This document shows, piece after piece, positions 35,574-46,460 of a stretch of DNA of 64,000 nucleotides (position 1 is its first letter; every line of letters starts with the position of its first letter). The translations under genes and the position numbers were made by a program. The DNA is taken from positions 62,001 to 126,000 of the forward strand of contig NZ_PITQ01000002.1 of the NCBI RefSeq assembly GCF_002834385.1. Direction: 5' to 3'. Under the pieces are notes generated by a model. It made no database searches. It saw nothing but the letters and a program-made list of their open reading frames with translations, and was not told where the DNA came from. Origin of the DNA: Rahnella sp. AA. GTDB taxonomy: Bacteria > Pseudomonadota > Gammaproteobacteria > Enterobacterales > Enterobacteriaceae.

Positions 35574-36143
35574 TCATCTTATCTGTGACGCAATCTGGCT
35601 TGCTTCTTGCTGCCAGCCTGCGGCCAACGTTCTGACCAGCGCATCATAACCGTCTTCGTTCTGTTTCAGATTCAGCGCGAAATCACGCTGAACCGTCTGT
35701 CCACCGTGCGTCAGCGTCCAGCTTCCGCTGACCACTACGATACCGTCGTAACGTCCGTGGAAACCGGTGACATTCACATTCAGCACATCCTGTTCGTCAG
35801 AACTGCCCGCCAGTGAAGAAACCAGGAAGCCCGGCAGATCACGGCGCAGGTAAGTCACCAGTGATTGCTGGAGCTGCTGATCCAGCGGGCTGGCCCAGAG
35901 ATTGTTCTGGGTCAGCGTATACTGCACGTCATTGGTCTGATAGACCAAACCTGTGCCCGCCAGATAATCAGCCACACTCACCCGCTCGACCCACAAATGG
36001 CGCTGCGCGGCTGAACCTGGCGCCACCGAGCTTCCTGCCACTGGCGCGTTACTGAGTACCGGCAGCTGATAGTACGTTTTCTCGTTACTGCTGCTGCATG
36101 CAGACAGGAATAATGCTAAGACGACAGGTATCCATTTCATCAT
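35574..36143 (-). CDS. pqiC: PqiC outer-membrane lipoprotein
   Basis: Lipoprotein of 189 residues, outer-membrane partner of the PqiABC lipid-transport system (YmbA/PqiC family). Signal peptide MMKWIPVVLALFLSACSSS with lipobox LSAC. The body has the ABC_trans_aux-type pattern YYQLPVLSN, RHLWVERVSVADYLAGTGLVYQ and NNLWASPLDQQL. The start codon overlaps the pqiB stop by one base (TAATG), so translation is coupled. Under superoxide (paraquat) induction in E. coli; no SoxS box was identified here. Confidence 0.93.
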   Translation of the reverse strand: MMKWIPVVLALFLSACSSSNEKTYYQLPVLSNAPVAGSSVAPGSAAQRHLWVERVSVADYLAGTGLVYQTNDVQYTLTQNNLWASPLDQQLQQSLVTYLRRDLPGFLVSSLAGSSDEQDVLNVNVTGFHGRYDGIVVVSGSWTLTHGGQTVQRDFALNLKQNEDGYDALVRTLAAGWQQEASQIASQIR

Positions 36144-37795
36144 TATTTGGCCTTCTTCGGCTGAGGATCATCTTGCCCTGGGGCGGCGAAAATCAGTGCA
36201 TTACTTTTCTGGTTCAGCGTTTTCAATACCGGCTGAAGTTCACGCAGCGTTTTATCCAGGCTCTGCATATCGCCGACAAGGTTGCCGTAAGCCGGTGAGC
36301 CCGGCTGGAAGCCTTTCAGGCTACGGTTAAGCTGGATCAACGTTTGCTGCATATCCGCTGGCAGGTTTTTCATCTCTTTGCTTGAGACAATCGCGTTCAG
36401 AGATTCGATGGTTTTCTGCGTAGATTTCATCGTTCTCTGGCTTTCAGCCAGCGTGCTGGTGGCTTCACGCATCATCGGCTCAATCGGCAGATTGTTGATT
36501 TTATCCAGTGTCGTCATCAATTTCTGCTGGATTTGCGCGAACCCGCCGCTCACGGTTGGCAACAGTTTATGCCCGGCAATTTCCAGCGGCCCTTTCCACG
36601 GTTTCTCGTTCGGATAGAAATCCAGATCGATATACGTTGCCCCCGTTAACAAGTTCGCTGACTTCATAGAAGCACGCAGACCATGAGCAATGCCATCCCG
36701 GATATGATCTTCAATATTGAAATTAACGCCTAATAGCTGATCAAAGCGATCCGGTTCAATGCGGATCAACACAGGGATGCGGTAATCGTCGGTGATCTGC
36801 TGTTTCAGAACATTCAACGGATAAGGCACTTCAGCCACCGTCCCGAGGCGGATACCCCGGAACTCCACCGGTGCGCCCGGTTGCAAACCACGAACCGAAT
36901 CCGAGAAGAACATCACGTAATCCGTATGACGGGTATACAGCGAGTCCTGAATACTTTTCTGATCGTCAAACAACTGGTAGTTATCGCCATTTTTCGCTTC
37001 AGAACCTTGCGCCCAGCCGTTCGGAATATCAAAGCTGACACCACCGCTGAATAACGTGGTCAGAGAACCCATTTCCACACGCATACCGGCGGCGGACATA
37101 TCAAAGTTCACTCCGCTGTCTTTCCAGAAACGCACATTGTCGGTGACGAGCGTGTCGTAAGGGGCGCGGATGAAGAGCTGATATTTGATGTTACGCGCCT
37201 GAGGATCGAAGTGGCTGGTTTCCACCGTCCCCACCTGATAACCCCGGAACAGCACCGGATCGCCCGGATTCAGTTGCCCTGAGCGTTCGCTTTCAAGGAT
37301 GACACGTACACCTTTCGCATCCGGTGACGCCAGCGGTGGGGAATCATCGAGTTTATATTCCGCTTTCTCGCCACCTTTATTTCCCGGCTGTAGCTGAATA
37401 TAAGCGCCGGACAATAACGTCCCCAGCCCGGAGACGCCTTCGCGACCGATTTGGGGTTTAACAACCCAGAATACAGAGTCATCACGCAGCATTTTCTCCA
37501 TGCCGGTGTTGAGCCGTGCCTTGATGATGACCTGCTGCAGGTCATCACTGAGCGTGACAGTTTCCACTTTACCCACGTCAACATTCCGGCTTTTGATGGT
37601 GGTTTTACCCCCTTCAATACCTTCTGCGCTGGTAGTAATCAATGTAACTTCCGGCCCCTGATGGCTGAAGTGATAAAACAGGATCCATGCGCCAATCAGC
37701 GCGGTCACGATCGGCACAATCCACACGGGTGACCAGCGTTTAATCTTTTCTACTTTGGCAGTCCCGTCTTGTCCTGCCATGTTATTTCCTGCCAT
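36143..37795 (-). CDS. pqiB: PqiB, MCE-domain lipid transport tunnel protein
   Basis: Inner-membrane-anchored periplasmic protein of 550 residues (E. coli 546). One N-terminal TM helix (about 22–42, WIVPIVTALIGAWILFY) is followed by three MCE domains (first starting GPEVTLITTSAEGIEGGKT, second near GVRVILESERSGQLNPGDPV, third near YVMFFSDSVRGLQPGAPVEF) and a C-terminal coiled coil (about 420–520) that forms the hexameric needle. Provides the channel bridging inner membrane and PqiC. The ATG at 37795 has AAGGAG 7 nt upstream; a second ATG five codons on aligns with the E. coli start. Its beginning overlaps pqiA by 14 nt. Confidence 0.95.
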   Translation of the reverse strand: MAGNNMAGQDGTAKVEKIKRWSPVWIVPIVTALIGAWILFYHFSHQGPEVTLITTSAEGIEGGKTTIKSRNVDVGKVETVTLSDDLQQVIIKARLNTGMEKMLRDDSVFWVVKPQIGREGVSGLGTLLSGAYIQLQPGNKGGEKAEYKLDDSPPLASPDAKGVRVILESERSGQLNPGDPVLFRGYQVGTVETSHFDPQARNIKYQLFIRAPYDTLVTDNVRFWKDSGVNFDMSAAGMRVEMGSLTTLFSGGVSFDIPNGWAQGSEAKNGDNYQLFDDQKSIQDSLYTRHTDYVMFFSDSVRGLQPGAPVEFRGIRLGTVAEVPYPLNVLKQQITDDYRIPVLIRIEPDRFDQLLGVNFNIEDHIRDGIAHGLRASMKSANLLTGATYIDLDFYPNEKPWKGPLEIAGHKLLPTVSGGFAQIQQKLMTTLDKINNLPIEPMMREATSTLAESQRTMKSTQKTIESLNAIVSSKEMKNLPADMQQTLIQLNRSLKGFQPGSPAYGNLVGDMQSLDKTLRELQPVLKTLNQKSNALIFAAPGQDDPQPKKAK

Positions 37796-39047
37796 CTTGT
37801 GGCTCCTTTGCAGACTTCATTCCAGCGCGATCCCAAATGAGCCTTGGGTCAAACGTCATGGCGGCGAACATCGTGAGGATAACAACACCCGCAAACAGCA
37901 GCGCGCCGATATCCGGATAAATACTCATCAGCTGCCCCATCCGAACCAGAGCAGACAGCACCGCAATGACAAACACGTCAATCATTGACCAGCGGCCAAC
38001 AAACTCAACAACTTCATAAATGACATGCAACCTTTCCCTATCGATTTGCTTGTTACTGTTGGCATCCCAGCACAACCAGGCAATGGCGATCATTTTTAAT
38101 GTCGGCACCATAATACTGGCGATGAAAATCACCATCGCTACCGGATATGAGCCATCACTCCACAACAGAACGACACCGGCCATAATCGTTGAGGGCATCG
38201 GATTGCCCAATACCTGGGTAATCATAATCGGCAGCATATTGGCCGGTAGGTATAACAGTATGGACGTCACCAGCAAGGCCATCGTCCATTGCAGACTATT
38301 TTTACGTCGCGCGTGGCCTTTGCTTTTACAGCGGCCACACACTTCCTGCTCCGCAGGCAAAATCGCCATGCAGCAATGACAGGAACGCAGCCCCTGGCGC
38401 AAACCGCTCTCGCCTACCCGTAACGGCTGAACAAGTTCAGGTGCAGGTTCGATGTGTTCCCACACCCAGAAGCGGTCGGTGCACTGAAAAGCGCGCAGTT
38501 GCAACAGGCAAAACAGAACATAAGGGATAAAGCTGGTACCAATCCCGACATCACCATATGCCATCAGCTTGACGAAACTCACCAGCACACCGGCGAGGAA
38601 AATCTCCACCATGCACCAGCTTTTCAGCCGGAACAGCGTACGCGCGATGCTCACTTTCCAGTGAACAGGAATTTTGTTGCCGTAGCAAAGAAGGATAATC
38701 GACAGCATGCAAACCGCCGGGAGCAGTTGCACCACGATCATAAACAGCGACGCCATACTGGCGTAATCTTCAGAAACCAGAACCTGCGGGATCTGGACCA
38801 GTGTCACTTCACTGCTCAGCCCGGCAACGTTCATATTGACGAAAGGGAAAAGGTTGGCAAGCAACAGCATGAATAGCGCACTGATTGCATAACCGACAGG
38901 ACGCCGGCGAGGTTCTTTCCAGCGCGACGTTAATGTCGTGTGGCAGCGTGGACATTTTGCTTTTTGCCCTATGGCAATATCAGGAATTGCTACCAGCAAA
39001 TCGCACTGCGGGCACAAAATGTGCGGATCGTGAACATGTGAACACAC
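37782..39047 (-). CDS. pqiA: PqiA, inner-membrane lipid-transport partner
   Basis: Polytopic inner-membrane protein of 421 residues with two PqiA domains, each led by a rubredoxin-like zinc ribbon: CPQC…CPRC near the N-terminus and CHCC…CGRC at about 225–245. About eight helices. The start is taken as GTG at 39047: GAGGAG sits 7 nt upstream, and the reading MCSHVHDPHILCPQC aligns with E. coli MCEHHHAAKHILCSQC. The longer ATG ORF to 39116 has no ribosome site at its start. Heads the pqiABC operon, next to uup as in E. coli. Confidence 0.94.
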   Translation of the reverse strand: MCSHVHDPHILCPQCDLLVAIPDIAIGQKAKCPRCHTTLTSRWKEPRRRPVGYAISALFMLLLANLFPFVNMNVAGLSSEVTLVQIPQVLVSEDYASMASLFMIVVQLLPAVCMLSIILLCYGNKIPVHWKVSIARTLFRLKSWCMVEIFLAGVLVSFVKLMAYGDVGIGTSFIPYVLFCLLQLRAFQCTDRFWVWEHIEPAPELVQPLRVGESGLRQGLRSCHCCMAILPAEQEVCGRCKSKGHARRKNSLQWTMALLVTSILLYLPANMLPIMITQVLGNPMPSTIMAGVVLLWSDGSYPVAMVIFIASIMVPTLKMIAIAWLCWDANSNKQIDRERLHVIYEVVEFVGRWSMIDVFVIAVLSALVRMGQLMSIYPDIGALLFAGVVILTMFAAMTFDPRLIWDRAGMKSAKEPQDGRK

Positions 39048-39128
39048 AAGCCAACTCCTCAATTGCGGAACGTGCAATAGCATGTGCCGGGGAAAATCCT
39101 TCATCCCGCGACACATGACGGGGCAGTG

Positions 39129-41033
39129 TTAGCCGTTTTTCTGCGCTTCCAGCGCTTCCCAACGTTCAAACGCCTGCTCTAACTCCTGCTCTGCTGCGGC
39201 AAGGGCGGTGATCACTTGCTGCGTTTTTTCATGAGGAAGTGTGAAGAAATTTGCATCACTCATTTGCTGTTGCAACGCTTCAATTTTTTCTTCAAGAGTA
39301 CTGATTTGAACAGGTAATTGCTCCAGCTCGCGCTGTTGATTATAGCTGAGCTTATTCGCCGTGCGTTTGGCCGGTTCTGCTTTCGGTTGCGCAGCGGGTT
39401 TATTTTCTGCCGGTGCAGCCTGACGGATTGGTCTCTGATTACGGCGCTGATGCTGCGCGTCAAAGTAACCGCCCACATAGCTGTTGATCACACCATTGCC
39501 TTCATAAATCCAGCATTCGGTGGCCGAGTTATCAACAAATTCACGGTCATGGCTCACCAGCATTACGGTGCCCTGATAGCTGTCGATCATCTCTTCCAGC
39601 AGCTCCAGCGTTTCCACATCCAGGTCGTTGGTCGGTTCATCGAGGATCAGCAGGTTGCTTGGACGCAGGAACAGTTTTGCCAGCAGCAGACGGTTACGCT
39701 CGCCGCCCGACAACGCTTTCACCGGCGTCATCGCACGTTTCGGGTGGAACAGGAAGTCTTGCAGATAGCCCAGCACGTGACGTGCACGCCCGTTGACCAT
39801 CACTTCCTGTTTACCTTCCGCGAGGTTGTCCATCACCGTACGTTCCGGATCAAGCTCAGCTCGGTGCTGGTCGAAGTACGCGACTTCCAGCTTGGTGCCG
39901 CAGTGAACGCGGCCGCTGTCGGCCTTAATCTGACTTAACATCAGTTTAAGCAATGTGGTTTTACCACAGCCATTCGGGCCAACCAGCGCAATTTTATCGC
40001 CGCGCATCACCTGTGCAGAGAAGTGGCTCACCAGTTGCTTACCGGCAATCGCGTAGCTGACATCTTCCATTTCAAAGACAATCTTGCCGGAAGTCGAGGC
40101 TTCAACGACCTGCATCTTGGCGGTGCCCATTACTTCGCGACGTTCAGAACGCTCCTGACGTAAGGCTTTCAATGCGCGGACGCGGCCTTCGTTACGGGTA
40201 CGACGAGCCTTGATACCCTGACGGATCCACACTTCTTCCTGCGCCAGTTTTTTGTCGAATTCAGCGTTCTGCAATTCTTCAACGCGCAGCGCTTCTTCTT
40301 TAGCCAGCAGATATTCTTCGTAGTTACCCGGATAAGAAACCAGTTTGCCGCGATCGAGATCGACAATGCGGGTCGCCATGTTGCGGATGAAAGAACGGTC
40401 ATGAGAAATAAAGATAATGCTGCCCTGGAACTCTTTCAGGAAGTCTTCCAGCCAGGCAATACTTTCGATGTCCAGGTGGTTGGTCGGTTCGTCGAGCAGC
40501 AAAATGTGCGGCGCGCTGACCAGCGCACGGCCCAGTGCCGCTTTACGCAACCAGCCGCCGGACAGAGATTTAAGTTCGGTATCGGCGTCCAGGCCCAGTT
40601 TCAGCAATACTTCATTGATACGGCTGTCGAGCTGCCACAGGCCCTGATGATCAAGGATCTCCATCACCTGCGCCAGTTTGTTCAGGTTCTTTTCGCTCGG
40701 GTCGGTTTCGACCAGATGCGAGATTGCGTGATACGCTTTCAGGTGTTCCGCCTGCTCGAAAACGCCTTCAGAGACGAAATCAAACACCGTACCTTCCACG
40801 TTGCGCGGAGGATCTTGTTGCAGACGCGCCACAATCAAGTCCTGCTCATAGACGATGCGTCCGTCATCGAGCGGCACTTCACGGTTCAGAATTTTCATCA
40901 GCGTCGATTTACCGGCGCCGTTACGGCCAACCAGACAGACACGTTCATTCGGCTCGATGTGTAATTCGGTGTTATCCAACAGCGGCGAGTCACTGAATGA
41001 CAGCCAGGCACCTGACATACTAATTAACGACAT
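39129..41033 (-). CDS. uup: ABC-F ATPase Uup
   Basis: Soluble ABC-F protein of 634 residues (E. coli 635) with two nucleotide-binding domains: GRNGAGKST and LSGGWLRKAALGRAL first, GPNGCGKTT and LSGGERNRLLLAKLF second, both with LLDEPTNHLD/ILDEPTNDLD Walker B. The linker between them and a C-terminal DNA-binding coiled coil (about 560–634, LEQLPVQISTLEEKIEALQQ) are present. E. coli Uup affects transposon excision, Holliday-junction resolution and ribosome assembly. Only 5 bp from rlmL on the same strand, so one operon. Confidence 0.95.
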   Translation of the reverse strand: MSLISMSGAWLSFSDSPLLDNTELHIEPNERVCLVGRNGAGKSTLMKILNREVPLDDGRIVYEQDLIVARLQQDPPRNVEGTVFDFVSEGVFEQAEHLKAYHAISHLVETDPSEKNLNKLAQVMEILDHQGLWQLDSRINEVLLKLGLDADTELKSLSGGWLRKAALGRALVSAPHILLLDEPTNHLDIESIAWLEDFLKEFQGSIIFISHDRSFIRNMATRIVDLDRGKLVSYPGNYEEYLLAKEEALRVEELQNAEFDKKLAQEEVWIRQGIKARRTRNEGRVRALKALRQERSERREVMGTAKMQVVEASTSGKIVFEMEDVSYAIAGKQLVSHFSAQVMRGDKIALVGPNGCGKTTLLKLMLSQIKADSGRVHCGTKLEVAYFDQHRAELDPERTVMDNLAEGKQEVMVNGRARHVLGYLQDFLFHPKRAMTPVKALSGGERNRLLLAKLFLRPSNLLILDEPTNDLDVETLELLEEMIDSYQGTVMLVSHDREFVDNSATECWIYEGNGVINSYVGGYFDAQHQRRNQRPIRQAAPAENKPAAQPKAEPAKRTANKLSYNQQRELEQLPVQISTLEEKIEALQQQMSDANFFTLPHEKTQQVITALAAAEQELEQAFERWEALEAQKNG

Positions 41034-41038
41034 AAACT

Positions 41039-43159
41039 TTATTTTTCCTCGCCGGCATGGGACAGCAGCCAGCAGTTATGAATTTGACGATTACGGGCGA
41101 AATCCTGTGACAGGGTTTGGCTGGTGATTTCTTTGGCGGTCAGCCCCAGCTTGCTCAGTCCGTCGAGATCCATCTGGAAGCCGCGCTTGTTATTGGAGAA
41201 CATAATGGTTCCGTTGCGACGTAAAATGCGTTTCAAATCTTTCATTAAAGCCAGATGATCGCGCTGAACGTCAAAACTGTCGGCCATGCGTTTCGAGTTA
41301 GAGAATGTCGGTGGATCGATAAAGATCACATCGAATTGCTCATCACACATGCCCAGATAAGACAGGCAATCTGCCTGAATCAAACGGTGCTGACGGCCCG
41401 TCAGGCCATTAGCACGCAGGTTTTTCTCAGCCCATTCCAGATAGGTACGGGACATATCTACCGTGGTCGTGCTACGCGCACCGCCCAAACCGGCATGAAC
41501 GCTGGCCGTGCCGGTGTATGCAAACAGGTTCAGGAAGTCTTTTCCTTTACTCATTTCGCCCAGCATTTTGCGGGCAATACGGTGATCCAGGAACAAACCA
41601 GTGTCGAGATAATCCGTCAGGTTAACCCAAAGCTTAGCGTTGAATTCCTCAACCAGCAGGAACTCACCTTTTTGTGCCAGTTTCTCATACTGACTGGTGC
41701 CTTTCTGACGTTCGCGGGTTTTCAGGATCAACTGGCTGGAGGAGATATCCAGCACGGACATCGTGGCGTTAATCACGTCAAACAAGCGCTGACGTGCTTT
41801 CTGTGCATCAACCGTTTTCGGCGGCGCATATTCCTGAACCACAACTTTACTGCCGTAGCGGTCAACCGCCACGTTGTAATCTGGTAAATCGGCGTCATAC
41901 AGGCGATAGCATTCGATGCCCTGCTGTTTGGCCCACTTCTCCAGCTTTTTAACATTTTTGCGCAGACGGTTGGCGTAATCTTCTGCCATTTGCGCGCCTG
42001 CCGCACCGGTCGGGTTTTCCGCCAGCTGGTAGTTTTTCTGCACACATTCCAGCGGGCCGTTCTTCGCTTTGAACTGGCGCTCTGCGCGCAGTTGCAGGCA
42101 GCTCAACAGCTCAGGTGACGCACTGAACAGCGATAACTGCCAGCCGCCAAACTGTGTTTTCATGATGCGGCCAAGCATGTTGTGCAGCGCAATCAGAGCC
42201 GGTTCGCTTTCCAGACGCTCGCCGTATGGCGGGTTGCTGATAACGGTCCCGGTCGGGCCTTCCGGCAGCGGATTCACCAGTTTGCCGACTTCGACGGCTT
42301 CAAAACTGATGAGTTCAGCCACACCTGCGCGACGGGCGTTGGCACGTGCCATCTCGATAACGCGACGGTCAATATCAGAACCGAAGAAGCGTGACGTGGT
42401 TTCCTGAACACCACGGCGGGTACGAACCTGCGCTTCTGCAGTCAGTTCGCGCCACAGTTCAGCGTCAAATTTGCTCCAGCCGGTAAAGCCCCAGTGCTGG
42501 CGATGCAGGCCCGGTGCGCGATCGGCGGCGATCATGGCCGCTTCAATCAGCAACGTACCGGAACCACACATCGGGTCAACCAGTGGCGTTCCTGCCTGCC
42601 AGCCAGAACGCATCACGATTGCCGCAGCCAGGTTTTCTTTCAGCGGAGCCTGGCCGGTCAGGTCACGGTAGCCGCGCTGATGCAGGCCTTCGCCACTGAG
42701 ATCCAGCGCGACGCTGGCGGTATCACGTTGCAGAAACACGTTAACGCGGATGTCTGGTTGTTGCTTAGCGACGTTCGGACGCTCGTCCATTTTGCGGGTA
42801 AAGCTGTCAACGATGGCATCTTTTACCTTGAGCGCGCCGTACTGGCTGTTACGGATTTCGTCGTTCAGGCCGCTGAAATGCACGGCAAACGTTTTTTCCA
42901 CGCCAAACACGGACGGCCAATCAATCGCCATCACCCCAAGATAAAGATCCAGATCGCTGTGAACTTTGAATTCATTCAGCGGTAACAGGATGCGGGAAGC
43001 CAGACGGCTCCACAGTAAGCTCCGATACATCAGGCGATCGTCACCTTCAAAATGCACCCCTCCCTGCACAACTTTGCAGGCTTGCGCGCCCAGCGTTTCC
43101 AGTTCGCTTTTTAACAGTTCTTCCAGTCCACGCGCCGTGCTGGCAAACAAAGAGTTCAT
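41039..43159 (-). CDS. rlmL: 23S rRNA methyltransferase RlmKL
   Basis: Bifunctional enzyme of 706 residues making m2G2445 (RlmL half) and m7G2069 (RlmK half) in 23S rRNA. Order: N-terminal THUMP domain (about 40–150), RlmL methyltransferase domain with [16 protein letters not shown] (motif I) and [11 protein letters not shown] (motif IV, NPPY), linker, then the RlmK domain with [20 protein letters not shown] and [13 protein letters not shown]. Start [16 protein letters not shown] as in E. coli. Divergent from ycbX. Confidence 0.96.
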   Translation of the reverse strand: MNSLFASTARGLEELLKSELETLGAQACKVVQGGVHFEGDDRLMYRSLLWSRLASRILLPLNEFKVHSDLDLYLGVMAIDWPSVFGVEKTFAVHFSGLNDEIRNSQYGALKVKDAIVDSFTRKMDERPNVAKQQPDIRVNVFLQRDTASVALDLSGEGLHQRGYRDLTGQAPLKENLAAAIVMRSGWQAGTPLVDPMCGSGTLLIEAAMIAADRAPGLHRQHWGFTGWSKFDAELWRELTAEAQVRTRRGVQETTSRFFGSDIDRRVIEMARANARRAGVAELISFEAVEVGKLVNPLPEGPTGTVISNPPYGERLESEPALIALHNMLGRIMKTQFGGWQLSLFSASPELLSCLQLRAERQFKAKNGPLECVQKNYQLAENPTGAAGAQMAEDYANRLRKNVKKLEKWAKQQGIECYRLYDADLPDYNVAVDRYGSKVVVQEYAPPKTVDAQKARQRLFDVINATMSVLDISSSQLILKTRERQKGTSQYEKLAQKGEFLLVEEFNAKLWVNLTDYLDTGLFLDHRIARKMLGEMSKGKDFLNLFAYTGTASVHAGLGGARSTTTVDMSRTYLEWAEKNLRANGLTGRQHRLIQADCLSYLGMCDEQFDVIFIDPPTFSNSKRMADSFDVQRDHLALMKDLKRILRRNGTIMFSNNKRGFQMDLDGLSKLGLTAKEITSQTLSQDFARNRQIHNCWLLSHAGEEK

Positions 43160-43269
43160 ATCGACATATCACCAAAAATAAAATTGTTGCGCATTATAGC
43201 TAATCCCTGCCTCTTGTCATAAAGTCTCTGGTTATTCTTAAGACTTTATAATCTGAGAGGCAGTGTTCA

Positions 43270-44373
43270 GTGCCCATTCTTTCACGTTTATTCGTTCACC
43301 CGGTTAAATCCATGCGAGGCCTGCAGGTTTCACACTCGCTGGTCACAGCCACGGGTCTGGCCTTCGATCGCCAGTTCATGATTACCGATCCACAAGGCAT
43401 GTTTATTACCGCCCGCCAGTATCCCAATCTTGTCTTGTTTACACCGGTACTGTTACCCGATGGCCTGATGATTTCTGCGCCAGAAGGGGAAAGTATCATT
43501 GTCAAATTCAGCGATTTCGCTGGTCAAAACTCGCCGACAGAAGTCTGGGGTAATCAGTTTACCTCACTCATCGCGCCGGAACCGGTAAATCGCTGGTTAA
43601 GTGCTTATTTAAAGCGTGACGTCCAGCTTCGCTGGGTCGGCGAGGAACCGACACGCCGGGTGAAAAAACATCCGGCAGTCCCGTTGTCATTTGCCGACGG
43701 CTTCCCGTACCTGCTGATTAATGAAGCGTCGATGCAGGATTTGCAACGCCGTTGTCCGGGGGGCGTCAGGGTAGAACAGTTCCGGCCCAATATTGTGGTC
43801 AGCGGCGCAGAAGCATATGCCGAAGATACCTGGCAGACTATCCGCATCGGCGAGGTCATTTTCGACCTGGTCAAACCGTGCAGCCGCTGTATTTTCACCA
43901 CCGTCAGTATTGAACGCGGGCGTAAACATCCGCGTGGCGAACCGCTGAAAACCTTGCAGGGCTATCGTACTGCCAGCGATGGCGACGTGGATTTCGGCCA
44001 GAATATGATTGCACGAAATACCGGCGTGATCCGCGCAGGCGACAGTGTAGAAGTGCTGGCCACCAAACCACCGAGACCTTATGGCGCAGGTGAAGTGGTT
44101 GAAAACGTCGACGCGCCGAAAAGCACTGCGCAGAACGTGACCATCAATTATCAGGGCACGCAGTTCACCGGGAATAATCAGCAGATTTTGCTCGAACAAC
44201 TGGAATTGCAGGGATTACGCATCCCCTATTCGTGTCGTGCGGGAATATGTGGTGCCTGCAAAATGACATTACAAGAGGGAAAAGTTTCACCGCTGAAGGA
44301 AAGTGCCGTGGGCAAAGACGGAATGATATTGTCGTGCAGCTGTATTCCAGCCTCAGATATTATCATCGGCTAA
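43270..44373 (+). CDS. ycbX: MOSC/ferredoxin domain protein YcbX
   Basis: Molybdenum-dependent protein of 367 residues (E. coli 369) that in E. coli detoxifies N-hydroxylated bases, partnering with CysJ. Order: MOSC_N (about 1–110), MOSC domain (to about 260) with the Moco-binding Cys in [11 protein letters not shown], then a C-terminal 2Fe-2S ferredoxin domain (about 285–367) with [11 protein letters not shown] and a final CSC. The start is GTG (43270), reading [17 protein letters not shown]. Conserved place between rlmL and zapC. Confidence 0.94.
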   Translation: MPILSRLFVHPVKSMRGLQVSHSLVTATGLAFDRQFMITDPQGMFITARQYPNLVLFTPVLLPDGLMISAPEGESIIVKFSDFAGQNSPTEVWGNQFTSLIAPEPVNRWLSAYLKRDVQLRWVGEEPTRRVKKHPAVPLSFADGFPYLLINEASMQDLQRRCPGGVRVEQFRPNIVVSGAEAYAEDTWQTIRIGEVIFDLVKPCSRCIFTTVSIERGRKHPRGEPLKTLQGYRTASDGDVDFGQNMIARNTGVIRAGDSVEVLATKPPRPYGAGEVVENVDAPKSTAQNVTINYQGTQFTGNNQQILLEQLELQGLRIPYSCRAGICGACKMTLQEGKVSPLKESAVGKDGMILSCSCIPASDIIIG

Positions 44374-44421
44374 AAAACGCATTTAACTCAGGGTCAGGCA
44401 GTTTTAACCGGAATAAAGAAC

Positions 44422-44967
44422 TTAAACTGCCTGATCGTAGACATCGCTGTCTACCCGGAATACCGCTGGCATCAGCCGGTCATGCATCACTTTAATTGCA
44501 TCACCTAACACCATCCCGCGCCCTGCCACTGTCAGACGTTCCTGCGCCAGCAGGCACAGACTGGCGTTATCGCCGGACTCAACCACCAGTAATGTCGCCT
44601 GCTCACCACTGTCCATAACCTGCACTTGCGCGAGCTGACCGTTTTCAGGCTGAAACGGGCAAGCCTGCTGACTGAAATGCCAGCTCTTTGGCATCAGGGG
44701 TTTTAAAAAACGATAAGCCACCAACGCATTCAAAACTAATTCAGCACGCTGCTCAGCGGCCAGACGAATATGTTTACATTGTTCTTCATAGTCGAAATAC
44801 AAAGCCGCATCATCGACACAAAATGACATATTTCCGAATGCATCCGGGGTTAGCATTTTTGCCGGAAAACGGGAACGAAAAATCATGCCATTGGCGAGAT
44901 CCAGCATAAGCCGGTCATGCTCTGCATCAAAATACCAACGCCAATTATCATCTGGTTTGATTTTCAT
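44422..44967 (-). CDS. zapC: Cell-division protein ZapC
   Basis: Cytoplasmic protein of 181 residues (E. coli 180) that binds FtsZ and promotes lateral bundling of protofilaments in the Z-ring. Stretches [39 protein letters not shown] and [17 protein letters not shown] are conserved. The ATG at 44967 has AGGA upstream and gives the standard length; the ORF to 45015 is longer without support. Convergent with ycbX, upstream of pyrD as in E. coli. Confidence 0.95.
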   Translation of the reverse strand: MKIKPDDNWRWYFDAEHDRLMLDLANGMIFRSRFPAKMLTPDAFGNMSFCVDDAALYFDYEEQCKHIRLAAEQRAELVLNALVAYRFLKPLMPKSWHFSQQACPFQPENGQLAQVQVMDSGEQATLLVVESGDNASLCLLAQERLTVAGRGMVLGDAIKVMHDRLMPAVFRVDSDVYDQAV

Positions 44968-45150
44968 TTCGTTATCCTGTTTGCCCTCATGCCCTTGTCC
45001 GACGTCATTATCCATTATTCTATCAGAATAGGATCTTTCATAATGAAACGATATCAGACAAATCCTGAGCCTGTATTCAGGCCAGTGGACAAAATATAGA
45101 CGAGCCCGGTTAATAAATAAACCCCTGACTCGCCTTCAGGATAAAAAATA

Positions 45151-46161
45151 TTAGATGTGGGTAACAATATCTTTGATTAATCCCGGTCCTTTGAAGATAA
45201 AGCCGGAATAGATTTGAATTAATGACGCACCTGCTGCCATTTTTTCACGCGCAGCTGTTAATGAGTCAATGCCGCCAACGCCGATAACCGGCAGGCGCCC
45301 TTGTAATTCATTAGACAACATGCGGATAATTTCTGTGCTGCGCAACTGTACGGGACGGCCACTCAGGCCACCGGCTTGTTCACAATGATTCAGACCCTGG
45401 ACAAGTTTACGATCGAGCGTCGTGTTTGTCGCAATCACGCCATCCATATTATGGCGGACCAAACTATCGGCTATTTGGATCAATTCTTCTTCAGAAAGAT
45501 CCGGCGCGATCTTCACGGCGACCGGCACATATTTCTGATGCCGTTGCTGAAGCTCAAGCTGTTTATTTTTAATCGCAGCCAGCAAATCGTCCAGCGCTTC
45601 ACCGTATTGCAGTGAACGTAATCCAGGCGTATTGGGTGATGAAATATTCACCGCAATATAACCCGCGTACGGATATACTTTTTCCATACAGGTCAGATAA
45701 TCATCTTTGCCCTGCTCAACCGGCGTATCTTTATTCTTGCCGATATTAATCCCCAGGATGCCGTCAAAATGGGATTTTTTGACATTATTCACCAGATTAT
45801 CCACACCGTGGTTATTGAACCCCATGCGGTTAATCAGGCCTTCAGCTTCCACGATGCGGAATAAACGTGGCTTATCATTACCTGCCTGTGCGCGCGGCGT
45901 TACGGTGCCTACTTCAATAAAACCAAATCCCATTGCGCCGAGCGCATCAATGCATTCCCCGTCTTTATCCAGGCCAGCGGCCAGCCCCAGCGGGTTCTTA
46001 AAAGATAATCCCATGCAGGCCACCGGTTTGACCGGAACGGACTGGCGAATTAAAAACTCAAGAGGGGTGCCGGAGATACGGCTTAACTGGCGAAAGGTTA
46101 ACTCGTGCGCACGTTCTGGATCGAGCTGAAACAGTGCTTTCCTGACAAAAGGATAATACAT
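45151..46161 (-). CDS. pyrD: Dihydroorotate dehydrogenase (quinone), PyrD
   Basis: Class 2 dihydroorotate dehydrogenase of 336 residues, peripheral on the inner membrane, oxidising dihydroorotate to orotate with ubiquinone in pyrimidine synthesis. The N-terminal membrane helices [20 protein letters not shown] are followed by the FMN barrel: [20 protein letters not shown], the catalytic Ser in [19 protein letters not shown] and VGGIDSL. CAGGAG 6 nt upstream of the ATG. In E. coli expression falls with pyrimidines via start-site switching and with purines via PurR; a PurR-like box lies at 46264. Confidence 0.96.
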   Translation of the reverse strand: MYYPFVRKALFQLDPERAHELTFRQLSRISGTPLEFLIRQSVPVKPVACMGLSFKNPLGLAAGLDKDGECIDALGAMGFGFIEVGTVTPRAQAGNDKPRLFRIVEAEGLINRMGFNNHGVDNLVNNVKKSHFDGILGINIGKNKDTPVEQGKDDYLTCMEKVYPYAGYIAVNISSPNTPGLRSLQYGEALDDLLAAIKNKQLELQQRHQKYVPVAVKIAPDLSEEELIQIADSLVRHNMDGVIATNTTLDRKLVQGLNHCEQAGGLSGRPVQLRSTEIIRMLSNELQGRLPVIGVGGIDSLTAAREKMAAGASLIQIYSGFIFKGPGLIKDIVTHI

Positions 46162-46263
46162 GGAGACTCCTGGATTCCCGGTGGCTAGACGGGGCGGTAT
46201 TATCGACTAAGCGCCAGGCAATTGGAAACGATAACCGGCGTATTGGCCCAATAATTGTTCCCA

Positions 46264-46279
46264 CACGCAATCGATTACT
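46264..46279 (-). promoter_or_regulatory. PurR-like box upstream of pyrD
   Basis: The 16-mer ACGCAATCGATTACTT matches 12 of 16 positions of the PurR consensus ACGCAAACGTTTGCGT, including the central CpG. It lies about 100 bp before the pyrD ATG, upstream of a GATAAT -10-like element. pyrD is PurR-regulated in E. coli, but a site this degenerate is only suggestive. Confidence 0.35.
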
Positions 46280-46433
46280 TTTTATTTACCTTTATTTCAC
46301 TTTTCCTCCCTTCCCGGACCGCTAAATCTCCGACTTATCTGTTTTCAGACTATTTATAGCCAAAATTGAGATTTCCGCTCAGCAGCCGGAGCCTGCTAGG
46401 TTTACTTCACTTCGTTAATAAAAATGATAGTTC

Positions 46434-46450
46434 TATAACAGATTGTTATA
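46434..46450 (+). promoter_or_regulatory. Inverted repeat at the ssuE ribosome site
   Basis: TATAACA-GAT-TGTTATA is a perfect 7-bp inverted repeat ending exactly where the AAGGAG of ssuE begins (46450–46455). It could be an operator half-site pair for a LysR-type regulator (CysB or Cbl control ssu in E. coli) or an RNA hairpin affecting the ribosome site. Function inferred only. Confidence 0.4.
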
Positions 46451-46460
46451 AGGAGTGGTA

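Noticed and set aside
45043-45099. An 18-codon ORF ([18 protein letters not shown]) upstream of zapC on the plus strand
   Set aside because: Very short, lies in the zapC promoter region, and nothing beyond an AGGA-like site supports it.
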